Notes under the pieces: generated by a model
Databases searched by the model: none
What the model saw: the letters and a program-made list of their open reading frames with translations, nothing else
Told to the model about the DNA's origin: nothing
Shown here: positions 1 to 6,174 of the stretch, piece by piece
Numbering within the stretch: the stretch's first letter is position 1
Layout of the letters: each line of letters starts with the position of its first letter
Position numbers and translations under genes: made by a program
Source of the DNA: Actinomycetota bacterium
GTDB lineage: Bacteria; Actinomycetota; UBA4738
NCBI GenBank assembly: GCA_005888465.1
Contig: VAYJ01000136.1
Location: 537 to 8,307 of the forward strand
DNA length: 7,771 nucleotides
Direction of reading: 5' to 3'

Positions 1-411
1 GAGCAGGCGCTGAGCGCCGGCTCGGTCGCGCAGTTCAACCTCGTCGTCCCGAACGAGTGTGAGGATGCGCACGACAACTGCGCCCCCGCGGGTAATGAGA
101 TCACGCAGTACGACGACTTCCTGGCACGCGAGGTGCCGCTGATCGAAGCCTCGCCGGCGTTCGGGTCCGACGGCGTGATCATCATCACGTTCGACGAGGG
201 CGTGACGAAGTCGCCGCACCACGCGGACAAGTTCGGCAACGGTGGAAACGTGGCCTTCGCCGTGATCAGCCCGCTCGCGCACAACGCGGTCTACGAGGGG
301 GTCTTCGACCACTACAGCCTGCTTCGGACGCTCGAGGACGGGTTCGGCATCGGCACCTATGTGGGGAACGCGAACAGCGCCTCGCCCATCGCCCCGATCT
401 GGAACCCGTAG
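1..411 (+). CDS. Phosphoesterase family protein (acid phosphatase / phospholipase C-like), C-terminal part
   Basis: Open from the first base of the window to a TAG stop at 409-411; 136 residues are visible and the N-terminus lies outside. The segment resembles the C-terminal part of the phosphoesterase family that includes AcpA-type acid phosphatases and phospholipase C (alkaline-phosphatase-like fold). Visible hallmarks are the hydrophobic strand plus acidic turn VIIITFDEG (local residues 59-67), a following His pair (SPHH), a second core strand (VAFAVISPLA), and the family's near-terminal FDHYSLLRTLEDGFG (102-116). The hydrolysed substrate cannot be told from this piece. Such proteins are usually exported, but the signal peptide would be upstream of the window. 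It converges on the 62-aa ORF with only 14 bases between the stop codons, and I see no terminator hairpin there. Family assignment is fairly secure; the exact enzyme is not. Confidence 0.75.
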   Translation, partial: EQALSAGSVAQFNLVVPNECEDAHDNCAPAGNEITQYDDFLAREVPLIEASPAFGSDGVIIITFDEGVTKSPHHADKFGNGGNVAFAVISPLAHNAVYEGVFDHYSLLRTLEDGFGIGTYVGNANSASPIAPIWNP

Positions 412-425
412 CGACCTCGGAGCGA

Positions 426-614
426 TCAGATCAGCTGTTCGATGAGGTCGACCGCCCGGGCCGGCGGGTCGGTCGCCTGCAGCCGCTCGCTGTGACTCGC
501 GCTGGTCGCGCGCATCTCGCCGTCGTCGAGGACGGCGTCGATCGCCGCGGACAGCCATGCGGCCGAGGCCTCTTCCCTCGGGACTGCGGTCGCGACGATC
601 GAGATCCGGCTCAC
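426..614 (-). CDS. Hypothetical 62-aa protein, translationally coupled to the MerB-like gene
   Basis: This ORF begins with GTG at 614-612, overlapping the TGA stop (613-611) of the MerB-like gene in a 4-base GTGA overlap, and ends at TGA 428-426. It reads VSRISIVATAVPREEASAAW and onward to DLIEQLI. Third codon positions are overwhelmingly G or C, as in its neighbours, and the overlap is typical of coupled genes in an operon; both support real coding. The sequence is Ala-rich with a short N-terminal beta-like stretch (RISIVATAV), then probable amphipathic helices. It has no signal peptide, transmembrane segment or cysteine. I do not recognise a family. There is no clear Shine-Dalgarno sequence, which fits translation by re-initiation from the gene before it. 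It could be a small partner of the lyase-like protein or a non-functional short ORF. Confidence 0.5.
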   Translation of the reverse strand: MSRISIVATAVPREEASAAWLSAAIDAVLDDGEMRATSASHSERLQATDPPARAVDLIEQLI

Positions 615-1291
615 GGACGCGTCAGTTTCCAGAAGGCGCCAGTGAACCCCACGGTCGCGAAGACCTCCTCGGCCTCCGCCGGGGTCCGGCGTCGCCAGTC
701 GGGCGACATCCGGTCCGCGTACCAGATCCTCGCGAGGTCCCACTGCTGCTGCGGTGACATCAGCGCCCCCATCGGGAGCCCCCGCCTTTGGGACCAGGCC
801 TTCGCGTGCTCTTCCGACCGGAAGAGGAGCATGTTCGCTCAGTTGAAGCCGATGTCGTCCCACCAGTGCGCCGCCGCGACCGCATAGTGGACGACGCCGC
901 CCTCCGAGGTGAGGTGGCCGTCCGAGACGGCGACCTCCATCGGATCCAGGCAGTCCGGGCACCAGGTGCGGACCCTCCCGCTCCCGCCCAGCATGGCCAC
1001 GACCCCCATCGCGTCCCAGATGCAGTTGCCGAAGAACGCGCGGCCGCCGACCTCGACCGAGAAGGGCGTTGGGATCGCCGAGAACGGGTTCGCCATCCAG
1101 ATGTACGGCGTCCCGGGCGCGAGCACGAGCGCGTGGTCCGTAGCCAGCCGGCGAAGCGCGTCCTCGACCGCGTCCTGACGCAGGTCGAGAGCATGGGCGA
1201 TCTCGGCCGGCACCGGCGCGCGGCCCAGCTCGACGAACAGCCGGTACACCTCCACCCGAACGGCTTGGTCGACCCCCTGGCTGCGATCCAT
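611..1291 (-). CDS. merB: MerB (organomercurial lyase)-like protein, probable selenoprotein with Sec at codon 151 (in-frame UGA)
   Basis: Read through one in-frame TGA (841-839), the frame runs from ATG 1291 to TGA 613-611 and gives 226 residues, about the usual size for MerB. MerB cleaves the carbon-mercury bond of organomercurials in the cytoplasm using Cys96, Asp99 and Cys159 (E. coli plasmid numbering). Here residues 12-58 form a helical, winged-helix-like N-terminal region, followed by NPFSAIPTPF (68-77) and NCIWD, giving C90 and D93 in the C-x-x-D arrangement. C111 of a CPDC motif matches MerB Cys117. The UGA is codon 151, 61 residues after C90, against 63 between Cys96 and Cys159. After it comes MLLFRSEEH and a C-terminal region ending FTGAFWKL, as I recall for actinobacterial members of this family, which carry Cys in the equivalent WWDDI-x-x-T-C segment. 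A SECIS-like hairpin follows the UGA. A conventional caller would stop at 839 (150 aa) and call 611-832 separately. The start is the first ATG after the upstream gene's stop (11-base gap); the SD is weak, so coupling is likely. The symbol is provisional: true organomercurial activity is inferred, and no other mer genes are nearby. Confidence 0.8.
809..826 (-). promoter_or_regulatory. SECIS-like hairpin downstream of the UGA
   Basis: On the minus strand CTCTTCC (826-820), loop GGTC (819-816) and GGAAGAG (815-809) form a perfect 7-bp stem with a 4-base GGUC loop. The stem starts 12 bases and the loop 19 bases after the UGA. In the E. coli fdhF mRNA the GGUC loop lies about 18 bases after its UGA and is the SelB recognition site, so position and loop sequence both fit. 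An alternative fold extends the stem with GCU/AGC (830-828 with 810-808) around a CCU bulge. Caveat: the encoded peptide LFRSEE by itself favours some CTC-TTC/GAA-GAG complementarity, so part of the stem could be a coding by-product. Confidence 0.7.
839..841 (-). other. In-frame UGA, predicted selenocysteine codon (Sec151)
   Basis: TGA on the minus strand (TCA on plus) sits between codons for ...DDIGFN and ANMLLF... of one uninterrupted frame. Both sides belong to the same protein family and no frame change is needed to join them. The residue expected here is the second catalytic cysteine of MerB-type proteins. Cys-to-UGA replacement at a redox or metal-binding site is the standard signature of a bacterial selenoprotein. 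The alternatives are a nonsense mutation (TGC or TGT to TGA) or a sequencing error. Confidence 0.75.
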
Positions 1292-1302
1292 GTCTCTGCG
1301 GG

Positions 1303-1767
1303 TCAGAGTGACTGACCCGGATCGCGTTCGAGCTTGTCCATCGCCTTCTTGAACGAGGCGGCCACTGGCTTCCCCTTCGTAGCCTTGATCAAAAAGGCCG
1401 CGACGCGCCCGGAGAAGCTCGTCGGAGTTCGGTTCCACTCGATGTGGACCCGGGAGCCTCCTCCGTCTCGCGGCGTAACCGTCGCCTGGACGTAGCTTCC
1501 CGGGGCGCAGAAGTTGCTCTCCTGAACGGTCCAGCGGACGGTGTACGGATCGGACCAGTCGTAGCGCTCCTTGGCCCACACCGTCATGCCGGGCGCCTTC
1601 GTGCCCTCCTTGATCTCGGCCGTGGTCTCCTCGACGGAGTAGACCTCGTACAGACCGGGCGTGATCCCCGGCCAGATCTGTGGGCGCCGTGGGGAGAAGT
1701 CGAGGAGCGCCGCGCGCACACGCGCGGGCTCGACGGTTGTCTCGACGTCCATCGCCACCTTCGGCAT
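1303..1767 (-). CDS. SRPBCC (START/polyketide-cyclase-like) family protein
   Basis: A 154-residue protein from ATG 1767 to TGA 1305-1303. The start is chosen because AGGA lies 6 bases upstream; an in-frame ATG at 1797 with a more distant GGAG is possible. The shape is that of an SRPBCC/START-like helix-grip fold: an N-terminal strand (MPKVAMDVETTVEPARVRAA), a helix and loop around RRPQIWPGI, alternating strands (LYEVYSVEETTAEIKEG, RWTVQESNFCAPGSYVQATV, SRVHIEWNRTP), and a long C-terminal helix (AASFKKAMDKLERD). These proteins have a deep cavity for hydrophobic ligands such as lipids, sterols or polyketide intermediates; many act as carriers or cyclases and some are only binding proteins. No specific ligand can be read here. 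It is soluble, with no signal peptide. It is the first gene of a leftward unit, 11 bases before the MerB-like gene, so it is probably co-transcribed with it. Confidence 0.75.
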   Translation of the reverse strand: MPKVAMDVETTVEPARVRAALLDFSPRRPQIWPGITPGLYEVYSVEETTAEIKEGTKAPGMTVWAKERYDWSDPYTVRWTVQESNFCAPGSYVQATVTPRDGGGSRVHIEWNRTPTSFSGRVAAFLIKATKGKPVAASFKKAMDKLERDPGQSL

Positions 1768-1773
1768 CAGGTT

Positions 1774-1777
1774 TCCT
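1774..1777 (-). promoter_or_regulatory. Ribosome binding site of the SRPBCC gene
   Basis: AGGA on the minus strand, 6 bases before ATG 1767. It decides between that ATG and the in-frame ATG at 1797. Confidence 0.55.
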
Positions 1778-2046
1778 ACCCCTTCGGGCACCGGCATTCT
1801 CACGACCGCTCCGTGGAAGGTCAAGGGACGTCCATCACGACTCGCCCCTGACCTCCTACGTCGGAGAGCCAGCGGTCGTGTCGCCGCCCAGTGCCCCGGA
1901 GGGTCGAACGGCCGGGCCCGGGCACCGTGGGGGATGCTCCGGGGAGGCGCGAGCCATGACCCATGGCCCGGGAACCCGAGCGCCGCACCGAAGGAGCCAG
2001 GGGGCGACCTACACCCAAGGAACGCTTTCGGAGATGCAGCCACATT

Positions 2047-2097
2047 AGGGGTTCGCTTCCTCGCCGGTCCAGCCGACAAAGGACGTAAGGAACCCCT
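2047..2097 (+). promoter_or_regulatory. Long hairpin in the presumed 5' leader of the secreted propeller gene
   Basis: AGGGGTTC (2047-2054) pairs perfectly with GAACCCCT (2090-2097). The helix continues with CTT/AAG (2056-2058 with 2087-2089) around a single bulged G. After an internal loop, GTCC/GGAC (2067-2070 with 2081-2084) closes a 10-base loop. The structure ends 17 bases before the GTG start at 2115, which has no Shine-Dalgarno sequence. There is no U-tract, so it is not a simple terminator. It could be a leader RNA structure controlling translation, an operator for a dimeric regulator, or chance. It matches no riboswitch class I can name. Confidence 0.45.
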
Positions 2098-2114
2098 CAC
2101 CCCCAGTTTCTCCC

Positions 2115-5100
2115 GTGGTAGACCCCCATCGCGCGACTTCGCCAACGGACCCTCGGCTTCGTCGGAGCGCGTCGCCCCGGCGGGGACGAGCCAGCCTCGC
2201 CACCGTGCTTTCGATCGCAGCGACACTCTTCGGGATCCCCTTCACGGCGCGGCCCGCGCTCGCCTCCACGGTGCTCGGAGGGGCGGTCGGCGGTGGGTTT
2301 CAGAACGTCGTTGCGATCGACCCCCACGGCACGGGGGTCGTCATCTCGGGGGCGGACGTCGCCGGATTCCAAGTGGGGTGGGGGAACGGACGGAGGTTCT
2401 CCCCGAAGAACGCCGCCGCCACGATGGAGGGCGACCTCGACGTGGCAACGATCAAGTTCGCCTCGAGGAGCACGAACGTGTACGCGGGGACCGGCGCCGG
2501 GGTCTCAGGGAACGGGTTCTGGCTCTCGACGGACAACGGGCAGACCTGGTTCAAACCAGCCAAGGGATCCACATTCCCCACGTTCAATGGCGTCAACACC
2601 GATAGTCTGAACTACCGATCGACGGGCAAGCTCATCGCCTTGGACGCGAGCGTCTCGCCTCCGATCATCTACGCCGCCACCTACAACAAGGGGGTCATGC
2701 GCTCCACGGACAACGGGATTTCTTGGAGCGTGATCGGTCTCGCGGGTAAGTACCTGCGAGGGATCGCCATCGACCCCACCAACCGCAACCAACTGTGGGT
2801 GGCCTCGTACGACGATGGCGTCTATGTGACGACGAACGCCACAGGTTCCTGCGTGAGCCCCTGCGAGCTCTTCGGCACATCCCCGATCGTGGGGTCCCCG
2901 AAGTACCCCGAGGACATCGTGGCCCTCGGCGATGCGTCGACCGCGACGTCGGTGTATGTCGCCGCTGCCTCAAGCGCGTCACAGGGGATCTCGGGAGTGG
3001 TCGAGGAACTCACGGCGGGCACATGGACCCAACTCGGCGCCTCGACGCTCGACGCAGCGTCGGCGTGGTACACGATCGACGGCTACATCACGCCCGACGA
3101 GACGCGCCACCTGGTCGTCGGCTGCCGCGACCTCTGCAAGGCGGAAACCGGCGACTGGGGCACGCTCTTCCAGACCCTCTATCGGTCCGACGACGACGGA
3201 AGCACCTGGTCTTCGATGATCCTTCCTCCGTCGGCGATCCAACCCGACCAGGTCGGCGGTCCGGGGGGATCCGATTGGTGGGGCGACCAAAAGGGCGGCA
3301 TCCCTTCCTTCATGCTCGGTCAGAACTGGTTCCGCGCAGCCGACGTCGAGATCGACCCCTCCAACAACCAGCGCATCTTCGTCTCGGGCAACGCCGGCGT
3401 CTGGCGCTCCGACGATGGCGGCGCGAACTGGTATCCGTGCGTGAACGGGCTGGAGGTCAGTCAGGCCAAGGCCGTGGCCACGGACCCGAACGACGCCAAC
3501 CGCGTCTACGTGGCAGCCGAGGACTGGACCTTGTTCGAATCGGACGACCACGGCCACACGGTTCAGCGCGTCGCGCCGCCGAACTCCGGCGGCTGGGGAA
3601 CCGCCGTCGCTGTCGATCCCGTGAACTCCCGGGTCTACGTAGCCACGGGTGGGGCTGATGCGTCGACCGGTGGGGACATCTGGTCGGCCGACCCGTCGAG
3701 CTTCGCGTGGGTGTCCGAAGGCCTCGGCGCCGCCGACGGTGGCAGGCGCGCCGACGGCATCGTCGTGGATGAGGTGGCAGGCAAGCCCGTCGTCATCGTC
3801 TCGGTCGTGGGCAGTGGCATCTGGCGGGAGTCGGGGGGCGCATGGAGCAAGGTCCTCGGCAGCACAACCTTCGCCGGCGGGACGCCCTCCGTCTCCTGGG
3901 TCCACGGCTCGAACCTCGTCTATGTGTACGACGGCAGCTCGGGCCTGTGGGTGTCGCAGAACTCCGGGGTGACCTGGTCGCTTGCCTGGGCGCAGACGTC
4001 CTCGGCGTCATTGAGTGGGTACGTCGCGCCCGACCCGACGAATCCCTCTCTCGTGTACGTGTCGGTGGACAGCGGGCTGTACCGCATCACGAACGCGAAC
4101 GCGACGCCGGAGGTCGCGCTGCTGACGGTCACGAGCCCCGGCTCGCTTGCGACGGAGGCCTCGGGCGCCGTTTGGGCGACGACGCGGCAGGGACCCAATC
4201 AACCCGCGGCCCTGCTGCGTTCGACGGACCAGGGGTCGACGTGGACCTCGTACGACGACGCTCGCTATCGCAACGCAGCCGGCTGGCCGTCCCAGATCGC
4301 GATCGGCCCCGACGGGTACCAGTACCTGGCGCTGTTGCACGCCTCGCTCCTCACGGCGCCGCCGGTCGCTGGGCCGCCCGGCCCGCAGCTATTCGGTGTG
4401 AGCCCGAACTCCGCGGCGCCAGCGGGCGGCACGAGCGTCACGATCACGGGCGCGAATCTCACGGGCGCGAGCGACGTGACGTTCGGCGGGGAATCGGCTC
4501 CGATCTGGTCCGTCGTCTCCCCGACGGAGATCGATGCGACGACGCCCCCCAGCACCGTCGGGACGGTCGACGTGACTGTGGACTGGCCGGACGAGTCCTC
4601 TGTCACGCTCGCCCAGTCGTTCACTTACGAGGAACCACCGAGTGATCTTGCGCCGCTCGCGGGAAGCGCCCCGGCTGCCATCGGCTTGGCCGGGCCCGAG
4701 TTCGACGTCTTCGTGCGAACGGCGGACGACACCATCCAGGACGCGAGCTGGACCGAGGCAGATGGGTGGGGCCCGTCGGAGGACCTCGGCGGATCGATCG
4801 CCTCGGCGCCCGCGGTCGCCGCGATGAACGCGCCGCAGATCCAGCTCTTCGCCGAGGGGACCGGGGTCGATCTCCTCGAGAACGCCCGCGACGAGGCCGG
4901 CAACTGGAGCGGGTGGACCTCGCTCGGCGGAGTGCTCGCGAGCAAGCCTGCGGCGGTGTCCTGGGGCCCAGGGCGACTGGACGTGTTCGTGCGCGGCACC
5001 GACGCGAAGGTATGGCACAAGTGGCTCGACGGCGGTGCGTGGTCGGCGTGGAGCTCGCTCGGCGGCGTGCTCCCGGCCGGCGCCGGTCCCACGGCCGCGT

Positions 5101-5492
5101 CCCTTGCCGATGGAAGGCTCGAGGTCTTCTGCCGCGGGACGGACAACGCCGTCTGGGAGCGAGACTGGGACGGGAGCAAGTGGGGCGCGTGGACCGCGCG
5201 CGGCGGCGTGATCAAGGGCGACCCGGCAGCTGTCTCACAGAGCGCCGGACAGATCCAGGCGTTCGCGCGGGGCATCCTCGACGACGCCGTGTGGATCCGG
5301 TCGTATAACGGCTCGGCCTGGGGCACGTGGGGGAAGCTGGGCGGGGACACCACATCGAGCCCGGGGTCGGCCGCCCTGCCGGACGGGATCGACCCGTCCG
5401 TCACCGACGTGTTCGCTCAGCTCACCGACGGGACGATCTGGGAGATGCGCCAGACCGACGGCCAATGGGGAGTCTGGTCGCAGATCCCCTAG
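2115..5492 (+). CDS. Large secreted protein: Asp-box (BNR/sialidase-like) propeller repeats, IPT/TIG domain, PLL-like C-terminal propeller
   Basis: 1125 residues from GTG 2115, the only start between the upstream in-frame stop (2046-2048) and the signal peptide, to TAG 5490-5492. An Arg-rich N-region (LRRSASPRRGR) and a hydrophobic stretch end at ALA, with likely Sec cleavage after residue 50. Residues 51 to about 750 carry Asp-box motifs: STDNGQTW (138), STDNGISW (197), SDDDGSTW (358), SDDGGANW (432), SQNSGVTW (614), STDQGSTW (703), plus a degenerate SDDHGHTV (476). This is the pattern of BNR/sialidase-like or GH74-like beta-propellers. Residues 757-838 form an IPT/TIG immunoglobulin-like domain (LFGVSPNSAAPAGGTSVTIT). 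Residues 845-1125 hold six repeats of about 47 residues with W-x-x-W-x-x-LGG ends and DVFVRGTD-type strands, like PLL/fucose-binding-lectin propellers. The likely role is extracellular recognition or hydrolysis of glycans; I could not identify catalytic residues, so no substrate is assigned. There is no sortase motif or C-terminal anchor, suggesting release or non-covalent binding. Its 3' end is only 6 bases from the convergent aquaporin stop. Confidence 0.85.
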   Translation: MVDPHRATSPTDPRLRRSASPRRGRASLATVLSIAATLFGIPFTARPALASTVLGGAVGGGFQNVVAIDPHGTGVVISGADVAGFQVGWGNGRRFSPKNAAATMEGDLDVATIKFASRSTNVYAGTGAGVSGNGFWLSTDNGQTWFKPAKGSTFPTFNGVNTDSLNYRSTGKLIALDASVSPPIIYAATYNKGVMRSTDNGISWSVIGLAGKYLRGIAIDPTNRNQLWVASYDDGVYVTTNATGSCVSPCELFGTSPIVGSPKYPEDIVALGDASTATSVYVAAASSASQGISGVVEELTAGTWTQLGASTLDAASAWYTIDGYITPDETRHLVVGCRDLCKAETGDWGTLFQTLYRSDDDGSTWSSMILPPSAIQPDQVGGPGGSDWWGDQKGGIPSFMLGQNWFRAADVEIDPSNNQRIFVSGNAGVWRSDDGGANWYPCVNGLEVSQAKAVATDPNDANRVYVAAEDWTLFESDDHGHTVQRVAPPNSGGWGTAVAVDPVNSRVYVATGGADASTGGDIWSADPSSFAWVSEGLGAADGGRRADGIVVDEVAGKPVVIVSVVGSGIWRESGGAWSKVLGSTTFAGGTPSVSWVHGSNLVYVYDGSSGLWVSQNSGVTWSLAWAQTSSASLSGYVAPDPTNPSLVYVSVDSGLYRITNANATPEVALLTVTSPGSLATEASGAVWATTRQGPNQPAALLRSTDQGSTWTSYDDARYRNAAGWPSQIAIGPDGYQYLALLHASLLTAPPVAGPPGPQLFGVSPNSAAPAGGTSVTITGANLTGASDVTFGGESAPIWSVVSPTEIDATTPPSTVGTVDVTVDWPDESSVTLAQSFTYEEPPSDLAPLAGSAPAAIGLAGPEFDVFVRTADDTIQDASWTEADGWGPSEDLGGSIASAPAVAAMNAPQIQLFAEGTGVDLLENARDEAGNWSGWTSLGGVLASKPAAVSWGPGRLDVFVRGTDAKVWHKWLDGGAWSAWSSLGGVLPAGAGPTAASLADGRLEVFCRGTDNAVWERDWDGSKWGAWTARGGVIKGDPAAVSQSAGQIQAFARGILDDAVWIRSYNGSAWGTWGKLGGDTTSSPGSAALPDGIDPSVTDVFAQLTDGTIWEMRQTDGQWGVWSQIP

Positions 5493-5498
5493 CCGCAG

Positions 5499-6141
5499 CT
5501 ACGCGACCCGAGCCTTGGGCGAGATCATCCTCGCCGCGGATCCACCAACGATGGCGCCGAGCGCCGGCCCTACGAGATAGATCCAAACGTGGCCGAACGA
5601 CCCGGCCACGATCGCAGGCGCCAGGGACCGCGCGATGTTGAACGACCCGCCGGTGAACGGTCCGATCACGTTCGCCCCCACGAAGACGAACCCGCCGATC
5701 GCGAGCGGCGCGAAGACGCCGTTCCACGGCGCCCGCTTGTCGGTCGCGACGGTGCTGATCACCATCACGAAGAGCGCCGTCGTCACCGCCTCGAGCAAGC
5801 GCCTTGCCGACCTGGTCGGTGAAGAGCAGACGAACGAGCGCCGCTGCCACGAGGCCGCCCGCCAGCTGCCCGGCCCAGTAGGCGGGAAGCTCCGCCCACG
5901 GGAACTCGCCTTCCGCCGCGAGGCCGAGCGACACCGCCGGGTTGTAGTGGCCGCCCGAGATGTGCCCGAACGCGAAGATCATGAGCGCGAGACCCCCGCC
6001 GAAGCCAACGGCGACGCCGACGGTCCCGATGCTCCCGGGATAGGTGGTCGCCGCCGCGATCCCCATGAACCCGATGAAGAAGAACCCGAAGGTCCCCACC
6101 GCCTCCACCGTGACGCGCATCCGGAGCGACGGCTTGTCCAT
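5499..6141 (-). pseudogene. Aquaporin / MIP-family channel, interrupted by a frameshift
   Basis: The N-terminal half starts at ATG 6141 (MDKPSLRMRVTVEAVGTF) and contains TM1, TM2, the first half-helix with the channel motif GGHYNPAVS, and TM3 ending VRLLFTDQVGKA. The C-terminal half lies in another frame from about 5798 to TAG 5501-5499. It contains TM4 (LLEAVTTALFVMVISTVATD), TM5 with the second half-helix GGSFNIARSLAPA, and TM6 (VWIYLVGPALGAIVGG). The two halves meet around 5795-5805. TM3 and TM4 are almost adjacent there, whereas MIP proteins normally have a loop C of roughly 20 or more residues. This suggests an out-of-frame deletion that removed the loop. The second NPA motif reads NIA, another departure, though the adjacent selectivity-filter Arg is kept. 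No slippery heptamer is seen, so programmed frameshifting is unlikely. It is either a decaying gene or an assembly error. Intact, it would conduct water or small neutral solutes across the inner membrane. It starts 33 bases from the divergent membrane-protein gene. Confidence 0.75.
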
Positions 6142-6174
6142 GGGCCCGGACGTTAGCACACGGGTGCATGGGCT

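Larger units (their letters stand above)
1768..2114. other. Divergent intergenic region, 347 bases
   Basis: This stretch separates the leftward SRPBCC/MerB-like unit from the rightward secreted-protein gene, so it should hold promoters for both. It is very GC-rich with several short palindromic patches, such as GGCCGGGCCCGGGC near 1911-1924 and CCATGACCCATGG near 1954-1966. I could not find a convincing -35/-10 pair on either strand. Open frames crossing it have no recognisable protein content. No tRNA fold is convincing, and I recognise no riboswitch class. Its one clear structure is the hairpin at 2047-2097, listed separately. Confidence 0.5.

Noticed and set aside
611..832. A separate 73-aa gene beginning MLLFRSEEH
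   Set aside because: It is in the same frame as the MerB-like gene, only two codons after the TGA, and its content is the C-terminal part of that family.
839..1291. A 150-aa truncated MerB-like protein ending at the TGA
   Set aside because: The same frame continues past the TGA with family-typical sequence to a normal C-terminus. The stop sits at an expected catalytic Cys and is followed by a SECIS-like hairpin.
1292..1579. N-terminal extension of the MerB-like protein into the SRPBCC gene
   Set aside because: The extension is low-quality Arg/Gly-rich sequence in a shadow frame of the SRPBCC gene; the family-like sequence begins near ATG 1291.
1801..2040. Possible tRNA-Sec gene or known riboswitch in the intergenic region
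   Set aside because: A GTTCGA-like T-loop string occurs on the minus strand near 1906, but its flanks do not pair as a T-arm and no acceptor stem or long variable arm forms. No fluoride, cobalamin, c-di-GMP or TPP core could be matched convincingly.
1661..2605. 314-codon open frame across the divergent intergenic region
   Set aside because: It overlaps the SRPBCC gene and the secreted-protein N-terminus in a different frame and has low-complexity Arg/Pro-rich composition.
5790..5810. Programmed ribosomal frameshift joining the aquaporin halves
   Set aside because: No slippery heptamer or stimulatory structure is evident, and the missing loop C points to a deletion.
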